Assembly: GCA_903938955.1 (NCBI GenBank)
Contig: CAJAFJ010000753.1
Span: 1 to 9,824 of the forward strand
DNA: 9,824 nucleotides
Reading direction: 5' to 3'
From: an uncultured beta proteobacterium
GTDB taxonomy: Bacteria > Pseudomonadota > Gammaproteobacteria > Burkholderiales > Burkholderiaceae
A model generated the notes under the pieces. That model was not told where the DNA came from, did no database searches, and saw only the letters and a program-made list of their open reading frames with translations. The position numbers and the translations under genes are program-made. Below, piece after piece: positions 1 through 6,599 of the stretch (position 1 is its first letter; every line of letters starts with the position of its first letter).

Positions 1-981
1 ATCGTGGCCACCGGCTCCAACGCCCGCGCTTTGCCCGGCACGCCGTTTGACGAAGAAACCATTCTTTCCAACGACGGTGCTTTGCGCATTGGCGCGCTGC
101 CGAAGAAATTGGGCTTGATCGGCTCCGGTGTGATTGGCCTTGAAATGGGTTCGGTCTGGCGTCGTCTTGGCTCTGAAGTCACCATTCTGGAAGGCCTGCC
201 GGTTTTCCTGGGCGCGGTGGACGAGCAGATCGCCAAGGAAGCCCATAAAGCTTTCGTCAAGCAGGGTCTTAAAGTTGAACTCGGCGTCAAGGTCGGCGAG
301 ATCAAGAAGAGCAAAAAGGGCGTTAGCGTTGCCTGGACCAACGCCAAGGGCGAAGCCCAGACGCTGGAAGTCGATAAGTTGATCGTGTCAATTGGCCGCG
401 TTCCCAATACCATCGGTTTGAATGCCGAAGCGGTTGGCTTGGCGCTGGACGAGCGCGGCGCGATTGTGGTGGACGAACAATGCCGTTCCAACTTGCCTGG
501 CATCTGGGCAGTGGGCGACGTGGTGCGTGGCCCGATGCTGGCACACAAGGCGGAAGAAGAGGGCGTGGCTGTGGCTGAGCGCATGGCCGGTCAACATGGA
601 CATGTCAACTTCAACACCATCCCCTGGGTGATTTACACCAGCCCCGAGATCGCTTGGGTCGGCCGTACCGAGCAGCAGCTCAAGGCCGATGGTGTGGCTT
701 ATCGCGCCGGTTCTTTCCCGTTCCTGGCCAATGGCCGTGCCCGTGCGTTGGGCGACACCACCGGCATGGTCAAAATGCTGGCGGATGCCACGACGGACGA
801 GATTCTCGGCGTTCACATCGTCGGCCCCATGGCCAGCGAATTGATTGCCGAGTGTGTCGTAGCGATGGAATTCCGCGCCAGCAGTGAAGACATTGCCCGC
901 ATCTGCCATGCGCACCCCTCCTTGAGCGAAGCGACCAAGGAAGCGGCTTTGGCCGTGGACAAGCGCACTTTAAATTTCTAA
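1..981 (+). CDS. lpdA: dihydrolipoyl dehydrogenase (E3), 3' part; 5' end lies outside the window
   Basis: This enzyme reoxidises the dihydrolipoyl groups of 2-oxoacid dehydrogenase complexes, passing electrons through FAD to NAD+. It is cytosolic and works in 2-oxoglutarate and/or pyruvate oxidation. The reading frame is open from base 1 ([13 protein letters not shown]), so the gene is cut by the window edge. About 326 residues remain of a usual 470-480; the FAD-binding N-terminus and the redox-active cysteine pair are upstream. Visible features are the NAD-binding [11 protein letters not shown] glycine motif, the second FAD motif [22 protein letters not shown] (shown by AVGD), and the C-terminal dimer-interface HAHPSLSE, whose His and Glu form the catalytic dyad. 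The next gene is zapE, an order I recall from Burkholderiales where this E3 closes the odhA-odhB-odhL operon; that would make it the 2-oxoglutarate dehydrogenase E3, an inference. A terminator follows directly. Confidence 0.95.
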   Translation: MVATGSNARALPGTPFDEETILSNDGALRIGALPKKLGLIGSGVIGLEMGSVWRRLGSEVTILEGLPVFLGAVDEQIAKEAHKAFVKQGLKVELGVKVGEIKKSKKGVSVAWTNAKGEAQTLEVDKLIVSIGRVPNTIGLNAEAVGLALDERGAIVVDEQCRSNLPGIWAVGDVVRGPMLAHKAEEEGVAVAERMAGQHGHVNFNTIPWVIYTSPEIAWVGRTEQQLKADGVAYRAGSFPFLANGRARALGDTTGMVKMLADATTDEILGVHIVGPMASELIAECVVAMEFRASSEDIARICHAHPSLSEATKEAALAVDKRTLNF

Positions 982-1001
982 TTAAATTTAGAATCAAAAT
1001 C

Positions 1002-1042
1002 AGCTTCTGGCGCACGCGATGTGTGCCAGGAGCTTTTGTTTT
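1002..1042 (+). terminator. strong rho-independent terminator after lpdA
   Basis: The left arm at 1002-1015 (AGCTTCTGGCGCAC) pairs with the right arm at 1021-1034 (GTGTGCCAGGAGCT) over 14 base pairs with a five-base loop. A T-rich run, TTTGTTTT, follows at 1035-1042. Two of the pairs are G-U in the plus-strand RNA. On the opposite strand they would be A-C mismatches, so the hairpin is best formed by a rightward transcript. It lies 20 bases after the lpdA stop and fits as the end of that operon. zapE downstream must rely on read-through or on a promoter that I could not identify. Confidence 0.85.
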
Positions 1043-1053
1043 ATCTGCATGAA

Positions 1054-1068
1054 AAGGTTGCCGTCTTG
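1054..1068 (+). promoter_or_regulatory. ribosome binding site and TTG start that fix the zapE N-terminus
   Basis: AAGG at 1054-1057 stands eight bases before TTG 1066. No in-frame ATG exists between the lpdA stop and the conserved start of ZapE. The ATG at 1049 is in another frame. The site supports TTG 1066 over GTG 1021. Confidence 0.6.
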
Positions 1069-2163
1069 AGTGTCAAAGAAGCTTACCAAGCCGAGCTGCT
1101 TGCCCGTGGCTACACCGCCGATCCGGCTCAGCTTCGCGCTGTTGAGGCACTGGAGCGCTGCGCCCAGGAGTGGTCCCACTTCAAGGTGAAGCGCTCCAAT
1201 GCTTTCAAGAAGCTGATCAACCGACCCGATATTCCGCGTGGCGTCTATATGCACGGCGGAGTAGGGCGGGGCAAGAGCTTTTTGATGGACTGCTTTTATG
1301 GTGCGGTGCCCCTCAAGCGCAAAACCCGTCTTCATTTTCATGAGTTCATGCGGGAAGTTCACCGTGAGTTGGCCGGTCTGCAAGGCACAGTCAACCCGCT
1401 TGATGAACTGGCAAAACGCATTGCCAAAAAATACCGGCTGATTTGTTTTGATGAGTTTCATGTGGCCGACATCACCGATGCCATGATTCTTCATCGCTTG
1501 CTGGCGGCTTTGTTTGACAACGGCGTGGGCTTTGTAACCACCTCCAATTTCAAACCAGATGATCTGTATCCCAATGGCTTGCACCGCGACCGCATTCTGC
1601 CTGCGATTGCCTTGCTGAATCTGAATCTGGAAGTTCTCAGCGTCGATAACGGCACCGATTACCGTCGCCGCACGCTGGAGCAACTCAAGCTCTACCACGC
1701 GCCACTCGGTGCCGAGGCCGATGCCGCCATGCAAGATGCATTTGAGCGTTTGGCCGAATCGCAGGACGATGACCCCGTGTTGCACATTGAAGCGCGCGAG
1801 ATCAATGCCAAACGCAAGGCCGGTGGCTTGGTCTGGTTTGACTTTAAAACGCTGTGCGGTGGCCCTCGCTCGCAAAATGACTACCTGGAAATTGCCTCGC
1901 AATTTCACACGGTGTTGCTCAGCGATGTGCCGCACATGCCGGTGCGCATGTCGTCTGAAGCCCGTCGTTTTACCTGGTTGGTGGATGTGCTGTATGACCG
2001 CCGAGTCAAACTCATCATGTCGGCCGCCGTGTCACCTGAAGAGCTTTACACCGAAGGTCTGTTGGCCCATGAGTTTCCAAGAACGGTGTCACGGCTGAAC
2101 GAAATGCAATCCGGTGAGTATCTGGCGCTTGAGCGACGGGTTGTTGATACAAGTTTGACATGA
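1066..2163 (+). CDS. zapE: cell division protein ZapE (AFG1-family ATPase)
   Basis: ZapE is a cytosolic P-loop ATPase of the AFG1/LACE1 family. In E. coli it associates with the Z ring and affects FtsZ assembly under stress. Counting from TTG 1066 (365 residues), Walker A is GGVGRGKS at residues 64-71, Walker B is LICFDEFHV at 125-133, and a sensor-like TTSN lies at 158-161. HFHEFM near 90-95 and the FTWLVDVLYD block near the C-terminus are typical of the family. The frame stays open back to a GTG at 1021, but that codon lies in the arm of the lpdA terminator. TTG 1066 gives the family-like N-terminus MSVKEAYQAELLARGY, and AAGG at 1054-1057 is an eight-base-spaced ribosome site. The stop overlaps the next gene's start (ATGA), so the two are probably co-translated. 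Confidence 0.93.
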   Translation: MSVKEAYQAELLARGYTADPAQLRAVEALERCAQEWSHFKVKRSNAFKKLINRPDIPRGVYMHGGVGRGKSFLMDCFYGAVPLKRKTRLHFHEFMREVHRELAGLQGTVNPLDELAKRIAKKYRLICFDEFHVADITDAMILHRLLAALFDNGVGFVTTSNFKPDDLYPNGLHRDRILPAIALLNLNLEVLSVDNGTDYRRRTLEQLKLYHAPLGAEADAAMQDAFERLAESQDDDPVLHIEAREINAKRKAGGLVWFDFKTLCGGPRSQNDYLEIASQFHTVLLSDVPHMPVRMSSEARRFTWLVDVLYDRRVKLIMSAAVSPEELYTEGLLAHEFPRTVSRLNEMQSGEYLALERRVVDTSLT

Positions 2164-2795
2164 AAAAACACTTTTTTCCCGCCATCTTGTTGATGGGCAT
2201 GTCAATCGCTTTGGCCCATGCGGCTGACCCGGTACTGGGTCAGCCGCCGGTGTTGACAGAGGCCCATGACATTGTGCGCAGTCGCATTCAGGCGGAACGC
2301 ACACAGGCCGAGTCGGCCTACCAGCGCGATGAAGCGGCTTGCTATCAACGATTCGCGGTCACGGATTGCATCCTGCAAATTCGCAAACAGCGTCGAGTCG
2401 TTCTTGATGGTCTGCGCCGTCAAGAGGTCGAGATCAATCGTCTTGAACGCCATAGCAAAGCGCTTGAGCAGCGGGAGCGGATCAAGGAAAAATCATCGGA
2501 AAAACGACAGCAGGAAGAGGGTGCACGGCGCTTGGAAGCCCGGTCTGCCCAGCAGGAGCGCGAAGCCAGCGCGGCACAAAAAGCGATGGATTCAAAGCAA
2601 GCCAAGCCTGCGCAGAGTAAAAAACAAGCCCCTCAAGCGCCGCTCGCTCCTGGTCTGAGCGCAGACGAGATGGCCAAAAATAAAAAGCAATATTTGGACA
2701 AACAAAAAGAGGCGGAGGCGCACCAGCTCAGCCGCATAAAAGCCAATCAAGAGAAAGCCGGCGGCGTCAAAAAGCCGCTGCCTGCGTACGATTGA
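2160..2795 (+). CDS. predicted secreted coiled-coil protein of unknown function
   Basis: I do not recognise a named family. The 211-residue protein starts with a clear Sec signal peptide: MKK, a hydrophobic stretch to about residue 19, then AHA|ADP as the likely cleavage after residue 21. There is no lipobox, so a soluble periplasmic location is inferred. Residues about 43-145 are rich in Glu, Arg, Gln and Ala with heptad-like spacing, suggesting a long helical coiled coil. Two cysteines at 61 and 70 (DEAACYQRFAVTDC) could form a disulfide. The C-terminal third is rich in Lys, Gln, Pro and Ala (KQAKPAQSKKQAPQAP) and looks disordered. The start overlaps the zapE stop as ATGA, so translation is probably coupled to zapE. 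I recall similar small exported proteins annotated as hypothetical in related bacteria. A shape like part of TolA reflects composition only. Confidence 0.85.
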   Translation: MKKHFFPAILLMGMSIALAHAADPVLGQPPVLTEAHDIVRSRIQAERTQAESAYQRDEAACYQRFAVTDCILQIRKQRRVVLDGLRRQEVEINRLERHSKALEQRERIKEKSSEKRQQEEGARRLEARSAQQEREASAAQKAMDSKQAKPAQSKKQAPQAPLAPGLSADEMAKNKKQYLDKQKEAEAHQLSRIKANQEKAGGVKKPLPAYD

Positions 2796-2825
2796 AAGCT
2801 GCCGTTCATGACGGGAGCCAGGATA

Positions 2826-3587
2826 TTACGCGCCCAGTGGTTCCAGCTTGACCACGACCAGCGACAGGTTGTCGCCACCGCCATGACCCCGCGATCGTGC
2901 TTTTTCGATTAAAAATTCAGTCGCTTCCCGTGCTGATAAGGTCGAGAGAATGGAGCCAATTTCTGCGTTGGTGAAGTAATGCCAGACACCATCGCTGCAG
3001 GCCATCAGCACATCACCTGCACGTAATTGGGGAATGAGGTGCGTGTCGATGGGGGGATCGTTTTCCGATCCAAGGCAGCCCATCAAAATATTGGATTGGG
3101 GATGCGTATTGGCTTCTTCTTCGGTGATTTCCCCACGGTTCACCAGCGCCTGCACGTAGGAATGGTCCAGGGTTCTTTTGATGAACTGGCCGTTGTGATA
3201 GTGGTAAATACGTGAATCACCCGCATGCGCCCAATAGCAATCGCCACCCGGATTGATCAAAAACGCAGCCACCGTGCTGTGCGGCTCTTCTTCCGCCGAA
3301 ATAGCCGTCAATTTGATCACCGTGTGGGCTTCAAGCACCAGCTGTTTCAAGGCCGTGTCGGGATCGTCGGTCTCGGGCGAGTAGCGCTCAAACAGTTGTT
3401 TGGCGGTCATCATGACTTGATCGGAGGCTTTGCGGCCCCCGCTACGCCCGCCCATGCCATCTGCCAGGACCGCCAGCAAACATCCACTGACGCGGGCGTG
3501 GCTCAGCAAAATAACCTGATCTTGCTGGTAATCGCGGTCACCTTTGTGGATGCCGGTGGATGCGGTGAGTCGGTAGCCTTTGGACAT
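2826..3587 (-). CDS. PP2C-family serine/threonine protein phosphatase
   Basis: This is a metal-dependent (Mn/Mg) phosphatase acting on phospho-Ser/Thr proteins, a single cytosolic catalytic domain of 253 residues with no membrane segment. From ATG 3587 the family motifs appear in order: GDRDYQQDQ at 16-24 (the usual first aspartate motif), VLADGMGG at 40-47 with metal-binding Asp43, AHAGDSRIY at 120-128, ACSDGVW at 196-202 with Asp199, and GGGDNLSLVVV at 236-246 with Asp239. All core metal-ligand positions therefore look present. The frame continues upstream to a TTG at 3644, but that codon overlaps a putative -10 box, so ATG 3587 (MSKGYRLTAS) is preferred; its ribosome site is weak. No kinase gene is adjacent, so the substrate is unknown. 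It ends tail-to-tail with the secreted protein gene, 30 bases apart. Confidence 0.92.
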   Translation of the reverse strand: MSKGYRLTASTGIHKGDRDYQQDQVILLSHARVSGCLLAVLADGMGGRSGGRKASDQVMMTAKQLFERYSPETDDPDTALKQLVLEAHTVIKLTAISAEEEPHSTVAAFLINPGGDCYWAHAGDSRIYHYHNGQFIKRTLDHSYVQALVNRGEITEEEANTHPQSNILMGCLGSENDPPIDTHLIPQLRAGDVLMACSDGVWHYFTNAEIGSILSTLSAREATEFLIEKARSRGHGGGDNLSLVVVKLEPLGA

Positions 3588-3636
3588 GATGAATCGCGGT
3601 AAAGCGAAGGTCTCTTTATAAATGTTGGGAGGCCGT

Positions 3637-3666
3637 ATTATCAAGCTATCTCATGAAACACTTCAA
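3637..3666 (-). promoter_or_regulatory. putative sigma-70 promoter of the PP2C phosphatase gene
   Basis: Reading the minus strand, TTGAAG (3666-3661) and GATAAT (3642-3637) are separated by 18 bases. They match the -35 consensus at four of six positions and the -10 at five of six. Transcription would begin near 3630, leaving a leader of about 43 bases before ATG 3587. This is prediction by eye only. Confidence 0.4.
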
Positions 3667-3794
3667 TCTGAATGGCCCAGGTTTTTTTCACTCGCCACTA
3701 TTTTGAACTTGAATTTATCCACGCCGGCCTGTCGATTCACCACGATGGGCATTGATCATTGCCATTTGGATATTCTGATGGGCCAGTTCGCGCG
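3645..3794. other. divergent intergenic region between the phosphatase and helicase genes
   Basis: This region lies between two outward-facing genes. Apart from the leftward promoter at its edge, I see no good rightward promoter for the helicase. A sequence one base off a DnaA box (TTATCCACG, 3715-3723) is present. No LexA-type CTGT-N8-ACAG operator is visible, although the E. coli relative dinG is SOS-controlled. No RNA gene is seen. Confidence 0.4.
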
Positions 3795-5810
3795 ATGAGT
3801 CTGGAGAAACTGGTTGGCGATGCCTTTGCGTCTGATGGATTGTTGTCGCAGTCGATCTCCACCTTCGTGCCCCGATCTGGTCAGACCGAGATGGCCTGCG
3901 CCGTTGCCCGCACTATTGAGTACGGCGGCGTGCTGGTGGTAGAGGCCGGTACGGGCATTGGCAAAACCTTTTCTTACCTGGTTCCGGCTTTGTTGGGCGG
4001 CTCACGCGTTCTTTTGTCTACCGCCACCAAAACACTTCAAGATCAGTTGTTTGGCCGTGATTTGCCGCAACTTGCCAAAGTGCTGGGTCTTCCGGTCAGA
4101 ACAGCCCTGCTCAAAGGGCGTAGTAACTATTTGTGTGCTTATCGGCTCGGTATGGCGCGGCATGATGTCCATTTTCCTGACGGGCAGGCCATGTCAGTTT
4201 TGGCTAGCGTCGAGTTGTGGGCACAAGCAACCCAAACCGGTGACCTGGCCGAGCTGCCCGGCCTTGATGAGCGCTCACCCGTGATCCCGTTTGTTACCTC
4301 GTCACGCGACAACTGCCTGGGTTCGTCCTGTCCCCGGATTCGGGACTGCCATGTCAATCTGGCACGACGTCAGGCGATGGCGGCCGATGTTGTCGTTATC
4401 AACCATCATTTGTTTTTTGCTGATTTGGCGGCGCGCGACGCTGGCATGGCTGAGTTACTGCCTCAGATGCAAACGGTTATTTTTGATGAGGCGCATCAAC
4501 TGAATGAAACCGGCGTCCAGTTCTTAGGACGCCAACTGAGCACCGGTCAGTTGCTGGACTTTACGCGCGACGTGATGACGGCTGGCTTGCTGTACGCGCG
4601 CGGATTGGTTGACTGGCAGACCCTTGCGGTTGACATGGCGCACGCCGCACGCGATGTGCGCCTGGTGGTGGGCAAGTCCTGTCCCGGTGCCAAGCTGCGC
4701 TGGGTTGATGAGTCGCCTGATGATGTCAATGCGTCTGAATGGCGCGAGGCGTTGCAGGCGCTTCATGCGGCCTGTACCCAGGTGGGGCAGGCGCTGGATT
4801 GTGTCGCAGAAACGGCGCTTGAACTTGTTCGCTTGAATGAGCGGGTGCAAGACTTTATCGAGCGCATTGATTTTTTCTCTGGGCCTTGTCACCCTGATGC
4901 GGTGCGCTGGGTTGACGTTGGTATGCAACTGCGGCTGATCGAATCACCGCTTGACATTGCCCGCACCGTCGAAATGCAAATTCTCAAATCACCAGAGGAT
5001 GCGACGGTCAAGCGTCATTCCTGGATTTTTACATCCGCAACCTTGGGTGGGGATGCCCGGCTTCGCTGGTTTACCGAGCCGTGTGGACTGGGTGAGGCTG
5101 AGATTTTGTCGGTTGACAGTCCGTTTGACTATGCGCGCCAAGCCGCTGTTTATGTGCCTTTACACCTGCCCAAACCCAATGATCCTGAGCACAGCACGCA
5201 GGTCGCCGCGTTGGTTGCCCGGTCTGCCCCGGTCATTGGCGGGCGAACCCTGGTGCTAACCACGACCTTGAAAGCGTTGAAGGTGATCAGTGAATGCTTG
5301 CAAAAGCAATTTGCAGGTTCTGACATCCTTCAAATCCTGGTGCAGGGACAGCAGTCCAAAAGTGAACTGCTGGAACGATTCCGCCTCGGTCATCAGTCAG
5401 GACGAGCAGGATGCATTTTGGTGGCCTCTGCCTCATTTTGGGAGGGAGTCGATGTTCCCGGCGATGCGTTGCAGATGGTGCTAATTGACAAGCTGCCTTT
5501 TCCGCCTCCCAACGACCCCGTGGTTGAGGCGCGCTCCAAACGGTTTGAATCCCTGGGGCGGAGTGTGTTTAATGCCTACTTTATGCCTGAAGCCGCCCTG
5601 GCGCTCAAGCAAGGTGCCGGGCGACTGATTCGGCGTGAAACAGATCGTGGTGTTTTAGTCATCTGCGATACACGGCTGGCAACACAGGGTTATGGCCGCC
5701 GTTTGATTAAAGCGTTGCCGCCCATGCGACGGCTTGATTCAGAAGAGGCGTTCTTGACGGAACTTGAGTCGCTTACCAAACCTTCCACCACGGATCAGTA
5801 CTGGCTTTAA
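3795..5810 (+). CDS. yoaA: ATP-dependent DNA helicase, YoaA/DinG (XPD-like) family with Fe-S cluster
   Basis: This is a superfamily 2 helicase of the XPD/DinG group, which unwinds DNA 5' to 3' and carries a [4Fe-4S] cluster; such enzymes act in repair and at blocked forks. Counting from ATG 3795 (671 residues), Walker A is AGTGIGKT at 51-58. The four cluster cysteines are Cys114 (NYLC), Cys174, Cys179 and Cys185 (DNCLGSSCPRIRDC). The DEAH box is at 231-234, with FTSATLGG, FWEGVDVPGD and motif VI QGAGRLIRRE (606-615) following. All helicase motifs look intact. The frame is open back to TTG 3759, but MSLEKLVGDAF from 3795 is the more family-like start. The length fits YoaA better than the slightly longer E. 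coli DinG; the two names are hard to separate by eye. Its last 38 bases overlap the end of bamD on the other strand. Confidence 0.9.
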   Translation: MSLEKLVGDAFASDGLLSQSISTFVPRSGQTEMACAVARTIEYGGVLVVEAGTGIGKTFSYLVPALLGGSRVLLSTATKTLQDQLFGRDLPQLAKVLGLPVRTALLKGRSNYLCAYRLGMARHDVHFPDGQAMSVLASVELWAQATQTGDLAELPGLDERSPVIPFVTSSRDNCLGSSCPRIRDCHVNLARRQAMAADVVVINHHLFFADLAARDAGMAELLPQMQTVIFDEAHQLNETGVQFLGRQLSTGQLLDFTRDVMTAGLLYARGLVDWQTLAVDMAHAARDVRLVVGKSCPGAKLRWVDESPDDVNASEWREALQALHAACTQVGQALDCVAETALELVRLNERVQDFIERIDFFSGPCHPDAVRWVDVGMQLRLIESPLDIARTVEMQILKSPEDATVKRHSWIFTSATLGGDARLRWFTEPCGLGEAEILSVDSPFDYARQAAVYVPLHLPKPNDPEHSTQVAALVARSAPVIGGRTLVLTTTLKALKVISECLQKQFAGSDILQILVQGQQSKSELLERFRLGHQSGRAGCILVASASFWEGVDVPGDALQMVLIDKLPFPPPNDPVVEARSKRFESLGRSVFNAYFMPEAALALKQGAGRLIRRETDRGVLVICDTRLATQGYGRRLIKALPPMRRLDSEEAFLTELESLTKPSTTDQYWL

Positions 5811-6582
5811 AGCCGCGAGTCAGGTACTCGGTTTGAGGGTAGTTGAGTTCAAGCACGCGTTTGGCATCATCGCGCAGTTGCGTCATGCCCAGTGCATCGT
5901 ACGATTTGACGATGATGAACAACGCCTCTTCTAGGGCGGGCATGCCCTGGTAGTCTGAAACCACAATTTGTGACCGGTTGATGGCCGCCACATACGCACC
6001 TTTGCTGAAGTAAAAACGCGCAACGTGGATTTCATACTGCGCCAGCGATTTGACGATATACGTCATGCGCAGGCTGGCATCGGGGGCGTAACGAGAATCA
6101 GGAAATCGGGTGACCAATTCTTTGAACGCGTCAAAAGATTCTTTGGCTGCTTTTTGATCACGTTCCGCCAAGTCCTGACGGGTGATCGATGAAAACATGC
6201 CGAGGTCGTCATTGAAATTAATGATGCCCTTAAGGTACAAGGCGTAATCGAGCGCGGGACTGGCGGGGTGCAATTTCATGAACCGTTCCAGCGTGGAGAG
6301 CGCTTGCGCCGATTCGCCGGACTTGTAGTTGGCGTAAGCCTTGTCAAGCTGAGCCTGCTGTGCCAATGGCGTCCCTGCCGCACGCCCTTCGAGTTTGTCA
6401 AACAACAAAACCGCTTTGTCATAAGCGCCTGAACTCAACTCATCTTTGGCTTCGGCGTAAATTTTATTGGGGCTCCACGACGCTGTCTTGTCTTCTTGTG
6501 GCGCGCTGGCGCATCCTGTCAGCAGCAAGGTGGCTCCTGCAAGAGACAAAGCGCAGACAACCGATAATTTGGCTTGAAGCAT
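5773..6582 (-). CDS. bamD: outer membrane protein assembly factor BamD (lipoprotein)
   Basis: BamD is an essential lipoprotein of the BAM complex, which inserts beta-barrel proteins into the outer membrane; it faces the periplasm and binds BamA and unfolded barrel proteins. From ATG 6582 the protein has 269 residues. The lipoprotein signal ends with lipobox LLTGC, acylated Cys24, followed by Ala (+2), compatible with outer-membrane sorting. The rest is tetratricopeptide-like: YAEAKDELSSGAYDKAVLLFDKL near 37-59, then QAQLDKAYANYKSG, and FPDSRYAPDASLRM in a later repeat. The PWWKVW ending resembles BamD C-termini from related bacteria, so the stop looks genuine. An upstream in-frame TTG (6591) would add three residues; ATG is preferred. 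It diverges from rluD with a 14-base gap and has its probable promoter inside rluD codons. Confidence 0.93.
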   Translation of the reverse strand: MLQAKLSVVCALSLAGATLLLTGCASAPQEDKTASWSPNKIYAEAKDELSSGAYDKAVLLFDKLEGRAAGTPLAQQAQLDKAYANYKSGESAQALSTLERFMKLHPASPALDYALYLKGIINFNDDLGMFSSITRQDLAERDQKAAKESFDAFKELVTRFPDSRYAPDASLRMTYIVKSLAQYEIHVARFYFSKGAYVAAINRSQIVVSDYQGMPALEEALFIIVKSYDALGMTQLRDDAKRVLELNYPQTEYLTRGFKASTDPWWKVW

Positions 6583-6599
6583 GAGGGACAACTTTCTTG
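6583..6599 (+). promoter_or_regulatory. ribosome binding site and TTG start of rluD
   Basis: GAGGGA at 6583-6588 is followed by eight bases and then TTG 6597. No in-frame ATG occurs before the conserved S4 domain, so this strong Shine-Dalgarno site decides the start. The site touches the bamD start codon on the other strand. Confidence 0.65.

Noticed and set aside
1021..1065. GTG-started N-terminal extension of zapE
   Set aside because: The codons lie in the terminator arm and T-run, encode no family-like residues, and lack a ribosome site.
2761..2814. Possible terminators between the secreted protein gene and the phosphatase gene (GCGGC/GCCGC and CCGT/ACGG)
   Set aside because: The stems have only four or five pairs and no T-tract follows on either strand.
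3588..3644. Nineteen-residue extension of the PP2C phosphatase from a TTG
   Set aside because: The TTG overlaps a probable -10 box, and the added residues do not resemble the domain.
6563..6568. GATAAT as a -10 box for rluD
   Set aside because: The spacing to the rluD start fits, but no -35 element could be found upstream within bamD codons.
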